From Lachnospiraceae bacterium (GTDB lineage Bacteria > Bacillota > Clostridia > Lachnospirales > Lachnospiraceae): a DNA stretch of 48,848 nucleotides. Position 1 is the first letter of the stretch; each line of letters starts with the position of its first letter. Below, piece by piece: positions 33,826 through 43,155 of this stretch. The notes below the pieces were generated by a model. The model had not been told where the DNA came from. It did not search any database and worked only from the letters and a program-made list of their open reading frames with translations. The position numbers and the translations under genes are program-made. Where the stretch lies: assembly GCA_022792835.1 (NCBI GenBank), contig JAAWBT010000087.1, positions 1 to 48,848 of the forward strand, written 5' to 3'.

Positions 33826-36471
33826 ATGAGTAGAGAACTGGAAAAGACGTATAATCCTCAGGCCATTGAGGACAGGTTGTATGAGAGATGGATGGAAAAG
33901 AATTATTTCCATGCGGAGGTGGACAGGGACAAGAAGCCTTTTACCATTGTGATGCCGCCGCCCAACATTACGGGGCAGCTTCATATGGGCCATGCATTGG
34001 ACAATACCATGCAGGATATTCTGATCCGCTATAAGAGGATGCAGGGGTATTCAGCCCTGTGGCAGCCCGGGACAGACCATGCGGCCATCTCCACTGAGGT
34101 GAAGGTGATTGACAAGCTGCGGAGTGAAGGGATCAATAAGGATGATTTGACCCGGGAAGAATTTTTGGAGCATGTATGGGCCTGGAAGGAAGAATACGGC
34201 GGAAGGATTGTAAGACAGCTCAAAAAGCTGGGTTCTTCGGCGGACTGGGAGAGGGAGCGTTTCACCATGGACCAGGGCTGTTCCGATGCGGTTTTGGAGG
34301 TGTTTATCCGTCTTTATGAAAAAGGCTATATTTATAAAGGATCCCGTATTATCAACTGGTGTCCGGAGTGCCAGACTTCAATCTCTGATGCGGAGGTGGT
34401 TCACGAGGAGCAAGGGGGCCATTTCTGGCACATCAATTACCCGGTGAAGGGAGAGGAGGGGCGGTTTGTGGAGATCGCCACCACCAGGCCGGAGACCATG
34501 CTGGGCGATACGGCAGTGGCTGTCCATCCCGATGACGAGCGTTATCAGGACCTGATCGGGAAAATGCTGATTTTACCCATTGTGAACCGGGAGATTCCCG
34601 TGGTGGCGGACGAGTACGTGGACCGGGAGTTTGGAACTGGCTGCGTGAAGATCACTCCTGCCCATGACCCCAACGACTTTGAGGTGGGGAAACGGCACGG
34701 TCTGGAAGAGATCAATGTCCTCAACGACGATGCCACAATCAATGAAAACGGCGGCAAGTACCAGGGCATGGAGCGTTATGCGGCGAGAAAGGCAATTGTG
34801 GAAGAACTGGATTCTCTGGGGCTTCTGGTGAAGATTGTCGACCACTCTCATAATGTAGGGACCCATGACCGGTGCAAGACGACCATTGAGCCCATGGTGA
34901 AACAGCAATGGTTTGTGAAAATGGACGAGATGGCGAAACCGGCCATTGAAGCTTTAAAATCCGGCAGGCTTAAATTTGTGCCGGAGAGTTTTGGAAAAAC
35001 CTATCTCCACTGGCTGGAGAATATCCGCGACTGGTGCATTTCCAGACAGATCTGGTGGGGGCACCGGATTCCTGCCTATACTTGCGAGAAGTGCGGAGAG
35101 ATGGTGGTTGCGAAAGAGGCGCCCGGCGTCTGCCCGAAATGCGGACATACTCACATGCTTCAGGACGAGGATACCCTGGACACCTGGTTTTCCTCGGCCC
35201 TCTGGCCCTTCTCGACCCTCGGCTGGCCGAAGAAAACGCCGGAGATGGATTATTTCTATCCCACAGACGTTCTGGTGACGGGATATGACATTATTTTCTT
35301 CTGGGTGATCCGTATGGTGTTCTCCGGACTTGAGCAGACTGGGAAGGAGCCTTTCCACACAGTGCTGATCCACGGCCTGGTGCGGGATTCTCAGGGCAGA
35401 AAGATGAGCAAATCTCTCGGAAACGGCATTGATCCTCTTGACGTGGTGGATAAGTACGGCGCCGACGCCCTGCGCATGACTCTGATCACAGGAAATGCCC
35501 CTGGCAATGACATGCGGTTCTACTGGGAACGGGTGGAGGCCAGCCGCAATTTTGCCAACAAGATCTGGAATGCGTCCCGGTTTATTCTGATGAATATGTC
35601 CCGGGCTTCCGTCCGGCAGGTGAGTGTGGACAGTCTGACTGGGGCCGACAAATGGATTCTCTCCAAGGTCAACACCTTGACGAAGGACGTGACAGAGAAT
35701 CTGGACAAGTACGAGTTGGGAATCGCGCTCCAGAAGGTTTATGATTTTGTCTGGGAGGAATTTTGCGACTGGTACATTGAGATGGTGAAGCCTCGTCTGT
35801 ATAATGATGAGGACGAGACGAAAGCGGCGGCCCTCTGGACCCTCAAGACGGTGTTGATTCAGTCTTTGAAGCTGCTTCACCCTTACATGCCCTTTATTAC
35901 GGAAGAAATCTTTTGTAATCTGCAGGAAGAGGAAGAGTCTATTATGATTTCTTCTTGGCCTCAGTACCGGGCAGAATGGGAGTTTGCGGCAGATGAGACG
36001 GCGGTGGAGACCATCAAAGAGGCTGTCCGGGCTATCCGCGGCGTCCGCACTTCCATGAATGTGCCCCCCAGCCGGAAAGCAAGTGTGTTTGTGGTTTCTG
36101 GGGATGAGGCTGTCCGGGAAATTTTTGAAAACGGAAAGGTATTTTTGGCGACCCTTGGCTCTGCCGGCGAGGTGGCGGTGCAGGCGGACAAGGCGGGAAT
36201 CCCGGAAGATGCCGTCTCTGCGGTGACGGCGAAGGCTGTGGTCTATATGCCCCTGGAAGAGCTGGTGGACACGGCAAAGGAGATAGAACGTCTGAAAAAA
36301 GAGGAGGAGCGGCTTGACAAAGAGCTGGCCCGTTCCAGAGGAATGCTGGGCAACGAGAAGTTTGTGAGCCGGGCGCCGGAAGCCAAAATTCAGGCGGAGA
36401 GGGAGAAGCTTGAGAAATATGAGCAGATGATGGCTCAGGTGAAAGAGCGTCTGGCCCAGTTGGAGAAATAA
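33826..36471 (+). CDS. valS: valyl-tRNA synthetase
   Basis: An 881-residue class I synthetase that charges tRNA-Val. The HIGH-type motif is in [15 protein letters not shown] (about 43-57), the editing CP1 domain occupies about 200-330 ([15 protein letters not shown]), and the KMSKS motif is at about 526-530 ([11 protein letters not shown]). A zinc-knuckle-like insert (CEKCGE then CPKCGH) lies near 423-445. The anticodon-binding domain and a C-terminal coiled-coil arm close the protein. Length is normal. ATG 33826 with AGAAAGGAAG upstream is the start; the longer frame from 33712 begins inside the T-box. Confidence 0.97.
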   Translation: MSRELEKTYNPQAIEDRLYERWMEKNYFHAEVDRDKKPFTIVMPPPNITGQLHMGHALDNTMQDILIRYKRMQGYSALWQPGTDHAAISTEVKVIDKLRSEGINKDDLTREEFLEHVWAWKEEYGGRIVRQLKKLGSSADWERERFTMDQGCSDAVLEVFIRLYEKGYIYKGSRIINWCPECQTSISDAEVVHEEQGGHFWHINYPVKGEEGRFVEIATTRPETMLGDTAVAVHPDDERYQDLIGKMLILPIVNREIPVVADEYVDREFGTGCVKITPAHDPNDFEVGKRHGLEEINVLNDDATINENGGKYQGMERYAARKAIVEELDSLGLLVKIVDHSHNVGTHDRCKTTIEPMVKQQWFVKMDEMAKPAIEALKSGRLKFVPESFGKTYLHWLENIRDWCISRQIWWGHRIPAYTCEKCGEMVVAKEAPGVCPKCGHTHMLQDEDTLDTWFSSALWPFSTLGWPKKTPEMDYFYPTDVLVTGYDIIFFWVIRMVFSGLEQTGKEPFHTVLIHGLVRDSQGRKMSKSLGNGIDPLDVVDKYGADALRMTLITGNAPGNDMRFYWERVEASRNFANKIWNASRFILMNMSRASVRQVSVDSLTGADKWILSKVNTLTKDVTENLDKYELGIALQKVYDFVWEEFCDWYIEMVKPRLYNDEDETKAAALWTLKTVLIQSLKLLHPYMPFITEEIFCNLQEEEESIMISSWPQYRAEWEFAADETAVETIKEAVRAIRGVRTSMNVPPSRKASVFVVSGDEAVREIFENGKVFLATLGSAGEVAVQADKAGIPEDAVSAVTAKAVVYMPLEELVDTAKEIERLKKEEERLDKELARSRGMLGNEKFVSRAPEAKIQAEREKLEKYEQMMAQVKERLAQLEK

Positions 36472-36484
36472 CCTTTTAAGAATA

Positions 36485-37378
36485 TTAACCGGAGCAGGAC
36501 GGCAGGAGTGCGAGAAATTGCCTGCCGGCCAGGGAAACAGGATGGGAGCTGTCGCTCACCACGCAGATGTGGCGGGGCGGCAGTTCTTTTTTTAAGGGAA
36601 TCCGGAATACGCTACCGGTTCTCAGGGCTTCGGCGGCAAAATTTTCCGGCACAAAACCAAGGCCCAGGTTGTGGGCGGCCAGGGGAGTCACCAGATCGGT
36701 GGTGGCAGGTTCCACGTCCGGTTCCAGAGGAACGCCTTCTTTCAAAAATTGCTGCTCCAGGAAAGTTCTGGTGGCTGTCCCGTGGCTTAAGCAGATCAGA
36801 GGATGGGCTGTAAGGTCTTTCAGGCTGAGGACAGTTCCCTGAAGTTCTCTGAAACGGTTTCCGGCGATGACAATGTCCTGGAAGGCGGCCAGAGGGACGA
36901 CGGAAAGACCTTCCGTATCGTCCAGGGGAGAAATGACAATGGCGAAATCCACAGCGCCTTTTTGCAAGGCTGTCAGGGCGCCTGGCGTGGTGCTGCTGGA
37001 AATTTTCAGTTTCAGGGCCGGGTAACGGTCTTTAAACTGTTCCAGGTAAGGCAGGAGGAAATTATGAAGAGTCATTTCACTGGCTCCGATCCGCAGCTGT
37101 CCCACAGTCATGGACTTGACAGTTTCCAGAAGCTGTTCGGCTGCCTGTAGCTCCTCGCAGGCTCTCCTGGCGTGGGGAAACAGAAGCTCCGCTTCCGGAG
37201 TCAGGATCACCCCATGTTTGCTGCGGACGAACAGAGAAAACCCAAGCGCTTCCTCCAGCGCCCGGATATAATGGCTGACCGTGGGCTGGGACAAGAACAG
37301 AGCTTTTGCGGCGGCAGTGATGCTTTTGTACTGGGCCACGTAATAAAACACTTTGTAGTATTCAAGATTGACAGACAT
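36485..37378 (-). CDS. LysR-family transcriptional regulator
   Basis: A 297-residue LTTR. The N-terminal winged helix-turn-helix (1-65) has YYKVFYYVAQYKSITAAAKALFLSQPTVSHYIRALE split over its helices. A linker helix and the periplasmic-binding-type effector domain (about 90-297) follow. The start ATG 37378 has GAGGT upstream; the longer frame to 37420 would read through the palindromic operator. It is divergent from the MATE gene at 37541, and a 29-bp palindrome lies between them, so it probably controls that transporter and itself. The effector is unknown. Confidence 0.9.
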   Translation of the reverse strand: MSVNLEYYKVFYYVAQYKSITAAAKALFLSQPTVSHYIRALEEALGFSLFVRSKHGVILTPEAELLFPHARRACEELQAAEQLLETVKSMTVGQLRIGASEMTLHNFLLPYLEQFKDRYPALKLKISSSTTPGALTALQKGAVDFAIVISPLDDTEGLSVVPLAAFQDIVIAGNRFRELQGTVLSLKDLTAHPLICLSHGTATRTFLEQQFLKEGVPLEPDVEPATTDLVTPLAAHNLGLGFVPENFAAEALRTGSVFRIPLKKELPPRHICVVSDSSHPVSLAGRQFLALLPSCSG

Positions 37379-37411
37379 GAAAAATACCTCGCAGGATGTA
37401 TGCTGGCGGAT

Positions 37412-37440
37412 ATAATCCATAGAAAATTTCTATGGATTAT
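37412..37440. promoter_or_regulatory. 29-bp palindrome, likely LysR operator
   Basis: Two 14-bp arms (ATAATCCATAGAAA and its exact reverse complement) around a single A. It contains the T-N11-A core typical of LysR sites (ATAGAAAATTTCTAT). It lies between the divergent LysR and MATE genes, just upstream of the MATE promoter. Confidence 0.8.
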
Positions 37441-37455
37441 CGCGAAAAACATAAG

Positions 37456-37484
37456 TTTTCAAATAGACATGAACGTAGTATAAT
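37456..37484 (+). promoter_or_regulatory. promoter of the LysR-linked MATE gene
   Basis: A perfect TATAAT at 37479-37484 with a weak -35 TTTTCA at 37456-37461 and a 17-base spacer. A weak -35 next to an upstream operator is the usual layout for LysR-activated promoters. Confidence 0.6.
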
Positions 37485-37540
37485 GCTTTTTGAGTGAAAA
37501 TGCAATTGAAATTGTTTGCGGAAGAGATGAGGTATCTGAG

Positions 37541-38884
37541 ATGATAAAAGATTTGACGGAAGGAAAGTCCTCTTCTGTGCTCTGGCGATTTTCTATTCCC
37601 ATGTTTGTGAGTGTGATTTTCCAGCAGCTTTATAACATTGCGGACAGTGCCATTGCTGGAAAATTTGCGGGGGAATCGGCGCTGGCAGCAGTGGGAGCTT
37701 CCTATCCCATCACCATGATCTTCATGGCTGTGGCCGTGGGGAGCAACATCGGCTGCTCTGTGGTAATCTCCCAGCTCTTTGGGGCAAAGAAATACAAAGA
37801 GATGAAGACAGCTGTTTCAACCACACTATTGTCCTGTGGAGCCCTGTCAGCAGTGTTGACGGTACTTGGACTTTTGGGGACCAACGGACTTCTTCTGCTC
37901 CTGAATACACCTGAAGATGTTTTTGGCGATGGGGCACTTTATCTCAGAATTTATATCGGGGGCTTTCTGTTCCTCTTCCTATATAATATCTGTACGGGAG
38001 TCTTCACTTCTTTAGGAGATTCCAGGACGCCGCTGTATTTCCTGATCGGTTCCTCCCTGAGCAATATCTTTTTGGATTACTGGTTTGTGACGTCCTTCCA
38101 TATGGGGGTGGCAGGCGTGGCCTGGGCGACCTTTCTGGCTCAGGGAGCTGCCTGTATTCTGGCGTTTTTTACCCTTCTGTACCGCTTAAAGAAGATTCAG
38201 ACAAAGGAAAAGCCGCCGGTCTTTTCCTGCGCGATGTTAAAGCGGGTCAGCCGCATCGCCATACCCAGCATTCTGCAGCAGAGTTTCATTTCCATCGGAA
38301 ATATTTTTATCCAGTGGAGGGTCAATGGCTTTGGTTCCTCTGTCATCGCCGGATATTCAGCGGCCATCAAGCTCAATACCTTTACGATCACATCCTTTAC
38401 AACCCTGGCCAACGGCCTTTCTAGCTTCACGGCCCAGAATGTGGGGGCAGGAAAGACAGACCGGGTGAAGGAGGGACTCCGGGCCGGGATTTTGCTGGCT
38501 TTCCTGATCGCAGTCCCTTTTGCCCTGGCCTTTTTCTTCTTCGGGAAGACCATGATCCTTCTGTTTCTCCCTGGGGATGCCGATGTGGGGGCAGCTCTTT
38601 CCACCGGGACGGCTTTCTTAAAAACCGTATCACCCTTTTATTTTGTGGTATCTGTCAAGCTGATGGCCGACGGGATCCTCAGAGGAGCCGGGGCTATGAA
38701 ATACTTCATGACAGCGACCTTTACCGACCTGGTGCTCCGGGTGGTTCTGGCTTTTCTTTTCTCAGAGGCCCCGGCCTTTGGCTCCACCGGAATCTGGATG
38801 TCCTGGCCGGTGGGCTGGACCACGGCCACTGTGGTATCCTGCTTGTTTTATAAAACAGGAAAATGGAGGCGCGGGAGAGTGTGA
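37541..38884 (+). CDS. MATE-family efflux transporter (LysR-linked)
   Basis: A 447-residue, 12-segment MATE protein of the clostridial DinF/NorM-like kind: VLWRFSIPMFVSVIFQQLY, NIADSAIAGKFAGESALAAVG, then SLGDSRTPLYFLIGSSLSN and, in the second half, LRGAGAMKYFMTA. It differs clearly from the MATE protein at 10206-11567. ATG 37541 has GATGAGG upstream; TTG 37490 would place the start within the promoter's initially transcribed bases. It is divergent from its LysR gene. The substrate is unknown; a compound sensed by the regulator is the natural guess. Confidence 0.88.
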   Translation: MIKDLTEGKSSSVLWRFSIPMFVSVIFQQLYNIADSAIAGKFAGESALAAVGASYPITMIFMAVAVGSNIGCSVVISQLFGAKKYKEMKTAVSTTLLSCGALSAVLTVLGLLGTNGLLLLLNTPEDVFGDGALYLRIYIGGFLFLFLYNICTGVFTSLGDSRTPLYFLIGSSLSNIFLDYWFVTSFHMGVAGVAWATFLAQGAACILAFFTLLYRLKKIQTKEKPPVFSCAMLKRVSRIAIPSILQQSFISIGNIFIQWRVNGFGSSVIAGYSAAIKLNTFTITSFTTLANGLSSFTAQNVGAGKTDRVKEGLRAGILLAFLIAVPFALAFFFFGKTMILLFLPGDADVGAALSTGTAFLKTVSPFYFVVSVKLMADGILRGAGAMKYFMTATFTDLVLRVVLAFLFSEAPAFGSTGIWMSWPVGWTTATVVSCLFYKTGKWRRGRV

Positions 38885-38951
38885 CCAGATTCATAGGGTC
38901 AACAGAAGATGTGTAACATAAAAATCGCTTGATTATAATGCGGAAACCCTC

Positions 38952-38979
38952 TTGCGAATTTACAAATCTGTATTATAAT
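38952..38979 (+). promoter_or_regulatory. folC promoter
   Basis: TTGCGA (38952-38957), 16 bases, TATAAT (38974-38979). It lies downstream of the first ATG of the long open frame (38938), which argues that translation begins at 39037-39064 instead. Confidence 0.65.
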
Positions 38980-39042
38980 CAGAAGGAAGAAAATTTTTTC
39001 GCTCATGAGTATAAAATACGAAGTACAGGCAGGAAAATGGGG

Positions 39043-40395
39043 ATGAAGGACAGCAAAGACAGAATGAATATAAAGGAAGCAGAAGATTATCTGAACGGGA
39101 TTCCAAAATTCTCAAAAAAAACTACCATGGAAAATGAACGCAGGATCCTGTCACTTCTGGGGCATCCAGAGCAGGGCCAGCGGTTTGTCCATGTGGCGGG
39201 GACCAACGGGAAGGGATCGGTGTGCGCATTTTTAAGCCGGATTCTTCTGGAACAGGGGCATCATGTGGGGACATTTACTTCCCCCCATCTAGTTGATATT
39301 ACGGAGCGGTTCCTCATTGACGGAGAGCAGGTGTCAGAGGAAGAGTTTCTGGCGGCGTTTCACCGGATTTATGATCTGTGCCGGGAAAAAGAGGAAGAGA
39401 TTGTCCATCCGTCCTATTTTGAGTTTCTGTTTCTGATCGGAATGCTGATCTTTAAAGAGCGGCAGGTGGATGTGACTGTGCTGGAGGTGGGGCTTGGCGG
39501 GCGGCTGGACGCCACCAACGTGATTGATGCGCCCATGGTCTGTGTGATTGCTTCCATCAGCCTGGACCATACAGAAATTCTGGGAGAGACCATTCCTGAG
39601 ATCGCGGGCGAGAAAGCCGGGATCATCAAAGAGGGGTGCCCTGTGGTCTATGACGACAGTGTGCCGGAGGCGTCGGCCGTCATCCGGGAAACGGCGAAGA
39701 AGCACAGCGCCCCCGCTTATCCGGTAAACCCATTGGATTTTGAGATCACAAAGAGGAGCCGGTCAGGGCTGGCTTTTGAGATGAAGAGTGGAAAGCTTTC
39801 TGGTCAGGAATTTGAGGTGCCCTTTGTGGCAGATTATCAGGCCATGAATGGGTCGCTGGCAGTGACGGCTGCCGGGATTGTGAGGAAGACTCTTGGGGAG
39901 ATTTCTGGGAGAGTGGTAGCCGGTGAGCCGGAGACTTCCATATGGGTCAGGAAAGTGGGACAGGCACTTCTTCATACCTCCTGGCCGGGACGGATGGAGC
40001 CGGTGCTTCCGGGAATCTATATGGATGGAGCCCACAATGACGACGGGATCCGGGTCTTCATTGAAACAGTGACAAAATTTCCCTGCGCCGGAAAGAAATA
40101 TCTGCTGTTCTCGGCGGTGGTGGAGAAGGATTATGAGACCATGATTGATGAGATCTGCACTCAGGCAGATTTTGACGGTTTTATTTTAACGGAGCTTGAC
40201 AGCTACCGGGCATTGCCCCTCGCAGAGATTCAAAGGGCCTTTGGGGCAAGGACAGATAAGCCGGTCTGGAGCTTTGAGGGGATCCGGGAGGCCTTCGCCT
40301 TTGCCAGAGAGAACAAGGAGGAAGAGGATCTGCTGTTTATTGCAGGTTCCCTATACCTGGCCGGAAGCATCAAAGAGCTTCTTGGGGAACAGTAG
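39043..40395 (+). CDS. folC: folylpolyglutamate synthase / dihydrofolate synthase
   Basis: A 450-residue Mur-ligase-family enzyme that adds glutamate to folates and, in many bacteria, to dihydropteroate. It has EAEDYLNGIPKFSKK near the start, the P-loop HVAGTNGKGSV, the TSPHLVDITERF stretch, VLEVGLGGRLDATNV, SISLDHTEILG with the Mg-binding His, and IYMDGAHNDDG in the C-terminal domain. Length is normal. The start is uncertain between ATG 39043 (AGGA eight bases upstream), 39037 and 39064. It has its own promoter and terminator. Confidence 0.93.
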   Translation: MKDSKDRMNIKEAEDYLNGIPKFSKKTTMENERRILSLLGHPEQGQRFVHVAGTNGKGSVCAFLSRILLEQGHHVGTFTSPHLVDITERFLIDGEQVSEEEFLAAFHRIYDLCREKEEEIVHPSYFEFLFLIGMLIFKERQVDVTVLEVGLGGRLDATNVIDAPMVCVIASISLDHTEILGETIPEIAGEKAGIIKEGCPVVYDDSVPEASAVIRETAKKHSAPAYPVNPLDFEITKRSRSGLAFEMKSGKLSGQEFEVPFVADYQAMNGSLAVTAAGIVRKTLGEISGRVVAGEPETSIWVRKVGQALLHTSWPGRMEPVLPGIYMDGAHNDDGIRVFIETVTKFPCAGKKYLLFSAVVEKDYETMIDEICTQADFDGFILTELDSYRALPLAEIQRAFGARTDKPVWSFEGIREAFAFARENKEEEDLLFIAGSLYLAGSIKELLGEQ

Positions 40396-40405
40396 AGACG
40401 GCGAG

Positions 40406-40434
40406 AAGGATGACAGTTTTTGTCGTCCTTTTTT
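40406..40434 (+). terminator. folC terminator
   Basis: AAGGATGACA pairs with TGTCGTCCTT around a short loop (one G-T pair) and is followed by TTTT; eleven bases after the folC stop. Confidence 0.85.
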
Positions 40435-40548
40435 CATTGTAAAATATGGGAAATTGTAGTAGAATACCTTCAGTTGGCATGAAACAATCTTTTGCGGCAT
40501 ATATTGAAAATTTTAAGAAAATTTGTGGGTGTGCGAATAAGATTTTTA

Positions 40549-40557
40549 TGATATACT
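40549..40557 (+). promoter_or_regulatory. extended -10 promoter of the 40614 gene
   Basis: TGATATACT, the TGn-TATACT form. No good -35 is present at 17 bases, which is usual for extended -10 promoters. The region upstream is AT-rich. Confidence 0.5.
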
Positions 40558-40613
40558 AAGGGATACGCAAAAAGGTATCTTTGTGCGATGGCTTTTGGAG
40601 AGGACAAGACAGA

Positions 40614-40766
40614 ATGTTGAACTTTGAGGAAGAATTGGCAAAATTTAAGCCCAGCCGGGACATTGACCAGGTGGAAGATACCATCGTGAACCGGGATATC
40701 ACCGATGTGACGGACATCATGGTGGAATTTTTGAAGGAACAGCTTGAGCAGGACAGCGGAGAGTAG
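40614..40766 (+). CDS. small acidic protein, 50 aa
   Basis: A 50-residue acidic protein: MLNFEEELAKFKPSRDIDQV, then a hydrophobic-acidic region ITDVTDIMVEFLKEQLEQ. No domain is recognised and it has no membrane segment. GGAGAGGA lies nine bases before ATG 40614. It precedes the zinc-ribbon TPR gene by 11 bases and is probably cotranscribed, so a role as partner of that membrane protein is plausible. Codon use and the Shine-Dalgarno support a real gene. Confidence 0.65.
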   Translation: MLNFEEELAKFKPSRDIDQVEDTIVNRDITDVTDIMVEFLKEQLEQDSGE

Positions 40767-40777
40767 GAAGAACGTAT

Positions 40778-42175
40778 ATGGAATGTTTATATTGCCATCG
40801 TCCCATGGGAGAGCGGAGGCACTGCCAGGTCTGCGGCCGTGATGTGTCGCTTTACCGAAAGGTGGTCCGCACGTCCAATACCTATTACAATGTGGGACTG
40901 GAAAAGGCGAGAGTCCGCGACTTAAGCGGCGCCGCCGTATATCTGAAAAAAAGCCTTGATCTGTATAAGAAGAACACAGATGCGAGAAATCTTTTGGGAC
41001 TGGTGTATTATGAGCTGGGAGAGACTGTAGATGCGTTGGCCGAATGGGTGATCAGCAAGAATCTCCAGCCAGAGGACAACCTGGCGGCAGAATATTTAAA
41101 GCAGCTTCAGTCCAGGCAGTCCAGATTAAACCAGATGAACCAGACGCTGCGGAAATTCAACCAGGCGCTTTATTATGCCCGCCATGACAGCCAGGACCTG
41201 GCGCTTCTCCAGGCGAAAAAGGTAATCAACATGAATCCCAGGTTTGTCAAGGCGTATCAGCTTTTGGGGCTTTTGTACCTGAAAAAAGAAGAATACGCCA
41301 AGGCGGAGAAGACCTTAAAGACAGCTCTGGCCATTGACGTAGGCAATACGGCGGCCCTCACTTACCTGGATTATATTCAGAGTCTTGCGAAGGATAAACG
41401 GGCGGCTGCGAAAGAGAGACCCCGCAGACAGGCCAGAATGCTCCAGGAAGCGGAGATGCAGGAGAATGCAGCCAAAGATGAAGCCATTGTTCCCACTTAC
41501 CGGGAAGGGAACGGAAATTGGACTGCGGTTCTTCTTCTGGTCATCGGGATCATTATGGGAATTCTGAGCTGCTATTTTCTTGTTCTGCCGGTGCAGGAGC
41601 GGGAGCTCAAGGCAGACTTCAATGTGGACGCGCTCTCTTATAATGAAAAGATTGCTGAGCGGGATACCAATATTACTGGCCTCAAAGAGCAGATTGAAGC
41701 GCTCAATGAGGAGAAGGCGAACCTCAACAATGAGCTGGCGGCCTATACCGGGGAGGGCGGCATCATCAACGAGTACAACAAACTGATTGATGTGCTGACC
41801 ATGAAGGCAGACGGAAATTATATCGGAGCCATGGAAGCCATTTCATCCATCAATGCCTCACTGGTGACCAACGAGAAGTTCCAGAGTGTTTACGGGGCGT
41901 TGAATTCGGAGTTTACTGACAGCGGTGTCCAGAATCTTTACACCAGAGGGAAGGGCGCCTATGACGGCAGGGACTGGGAGACAGCCAGGGTTTATTTTAC
42001 CAAGTGCCTGGAGCTGCAGCCAGATTATCCGGAAGTGATTTTCTATATAGGTGTCTGCTATCAAAATTTGAATGACTGGGGAACGGCAGTCACTTATTAC
42101 AACCAGTTGATCGACAATGAGGCTTACAGCAATACCCAGTGGGGGCAGGAAGCCAGAAGACAGCGGGGATATTGA
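40778..42175 (+). CDS. zinc-ribbon, TPR and coiled-coil membrane protein
   Basis: A 465-residue protein. Residues 1-22 form a zinc ribbon (CLYC and CQVC). Residues about 32-210 hold several TPR repeats (TDARNLLGLVYYELGETVDA, FVKAYQLLGLLYLKKEEYAKA). One membrane segment lies near 248-272. After it come a coiled coil (about 290-325) and two more TPR-like repeats (AYDGRDWETARVYFTKCLEL). The TPR-TM-TPR layout suggests a scaffold joining a cytosolic complex with something outside the membrane. Function unknown. It lies immediately upstream of the spoIIA operon but a terminator separates them. Confidence 0.75.
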   Translation: MECLYCHRPMGERRHCQVCGRDVSLYRKVVRTSNTYYNVGLEKARVRDLSGAAVYLKKSLDLYKKNTDARNLLGLVYYELGETVDALAEWVISKNLQPEDNLAAEYLKQLQSRQSRLNQMNQTLRKFNQALYYARHDSQDLALLQAKKVINMNPRFVKAYQLLGLLYLKKEEYAKAEKTLKTALAIDVGNTAALTYLDYIQSLAKDKRAAAKERPRRQARMLQEAEMQENAAKDEAIVPTYREGNGNWTAVLLLVIGIIMGILSCYFLVLPVQERELKADFNVDALSYNEKIAERDTNITGLKEQIEALNEEKANLNNELAAYTGEGGIINEYNKLIDVLTMKADGNYIGAMEAISSINASLVTNEKFQSVYGALNSEFTDSGVQNLYTRGKGAYDGRDWETARVYFTKCLELQPDYPEVIFYIGVCYQNLNDWGTAVTYYNQLIDNEAYSNTQWGQEARRQRGY

Positions 42176-42197
42176 TTCCATTTGGTTTGATATTAAC

Positions 42198-42243
42198 AGA
42201 GGGATACATACAAAGGATAAGCTTGTGTGTATCTCTCTTTTTT
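42198..42243 (+). terminator. terminator between the TPR gene and spoIIAA
   Basis: AGAGGGATACATACAA pairs with TTGTGTGTATCTCTCT (with G-T pairs), followed by TTTTT. It insulates the spoIIA operon from the upstream gene. I could not find a convincing sigma-H promoter in the short space before spoIIAA. Confidence 0.75.
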
Positions 42244-42274
42244 GATTTGAAAATGTGACAGGAGGAATAATCTG

Positions 42275-42613
42275 ATGGAAAACGGGACAAACTATAGGGT
42301 CAGCGGTACAGTGCTCTATGCTTTTATGCCGAGAGAGGTGGATCATCACAGCAGCCTGAGAATGAAAGACGGGATCGCGAAAATGCGGGTGAGCCGTCCA
42401 GTTACCAGCCTGGTGTTTGATTTTTCAAAAACAGATTTCATGGACAGCGCCGGCATCGGCATGTTGCTTGGAAGGTATAAAGAAATGGCCGCGATCGGGG
42501 GAGAGGTGTTTGTGAGGAATACTTCCCCCAGAGTAAAACGGATTTTGGAAATGTCCGGTATTTACCGGGTGATCCGGGACTGGGACAGGAAAGATGAGGA
42601 AGGGAGCAGGTAA
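42275..42613 (+). CDS. spoIIAA: anti-sigma-F factor antagonist SpoIIAA
   Basis: A 112-residue STAS-domain protein. The phosphorylatable Ser is in DFMDSAGIGMLLGRYKE (about Ser58). When dephosphorylated by SpoIIE it binds SpoIIAB and frees sigma F in the forespore. Start ATG 42275 has CAGGAGGA upstream. spoIIAB begins two bases after its stop. Confidence 0.94.
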   Translation: MENGTNYRVSGTVLYAFMPREVDHHSSLRMKDGIAKMRVSRPVTSLVFDFSKTDFMDSAGIGMLLGRYKEMAAIGGEVFVRNTSPRVKRILEMSGIYRVIRDWDRKDEEGSR

Positions 42614-42614
42614 G

Positions 42615-43136
42615 ATGGAAAAAGGCACGTCATTGGAGGAACTAAACAACGTGGAGGGGACAAAAGGCATAGGGAGGGAAGAGGAGCAGAACAGGGACAC
42701 AAAAACGGAGGAAAGCGTATACCTGGAATTTGAGAGCCGTTCTCACAACGAGCAGTTTGCCAGGGTAGTGGCGGCAGTATTTGCCGCCAGGCTGGACCCC
42801 ACAGTGGAAGAGGTGGAGGATTTGAAAACAGCAGTATCGGAGGCAGTGACCAATGCGATCATCCACGGCTATGAGAAGGAGGAGGGCATTGTACATATGA
42901 GGCTGACCATGAAGGGACGGGAACTTTCCGTGGAGGTGCGGGACGATGGAGTCGGAATTGCGGACGTCAAAAAAGCGATGGAACCGCTTTATACCTCGAA
43001 ACCGTCCAGAGAGCGGTCCGGCATGGGATTTTCCTTCATGGAGGCTTTTATGGACAACGTGTGGGTGGATTCGGCGCCTGGTCAGGGTACCACGGTGCGG
43101 ATGGTAAAAAAACTGGAAGAAAGGCTGGCCCGGTGA
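42615..43136 (+). CDS. spoIIAB: anti-sigma-F factor / serine kinase SpoIIAB
   Basis: A 173-residue HATPase kinase that binds sigma F and phosphorylates SpoIIAA. The N box TAVSEAVTNAIIHGYE, the G1 box VRDDGVGI and the GMGFSFMEAFMD region are intact. Normal SpoIIAB is about 145 residues and begins near the phrase YLEFESRSHNEQFAR; here an extra 38 or so charged residues precede it (rich in Glu, Lys, Gly). ATG 42615 has GGAAGGGAGCAGG upstream, and no ATG start closer to the core is available. sigF follows 19 bases later. Confidence 0.93.
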   Translation: MEKGTSLEELNNVEGTKGIGREEEQNRDTKTEESVYLEFESRSHNEQFARVVAAVFAARLDPTVEEVEDLKTAVSEAVTNAIIHGYEKEEGIVHMRLTMKGRELSVEVRDDGVGIADVKKAMEPLYTSKPSRERSGMGFSFMEAFMDNVWVDSAPGQGTTVRMVKKLEERLAR

Positions 43137-43155
43137 CCGCAGGCAGGAGGCGTGC

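Noticed and set aside
42176-42274. Sigma-H promoter before spoIIAA
   Set aside because: No pair of AGGA-type and GAAT-type boxes with the right spacing was found in this short stretch.
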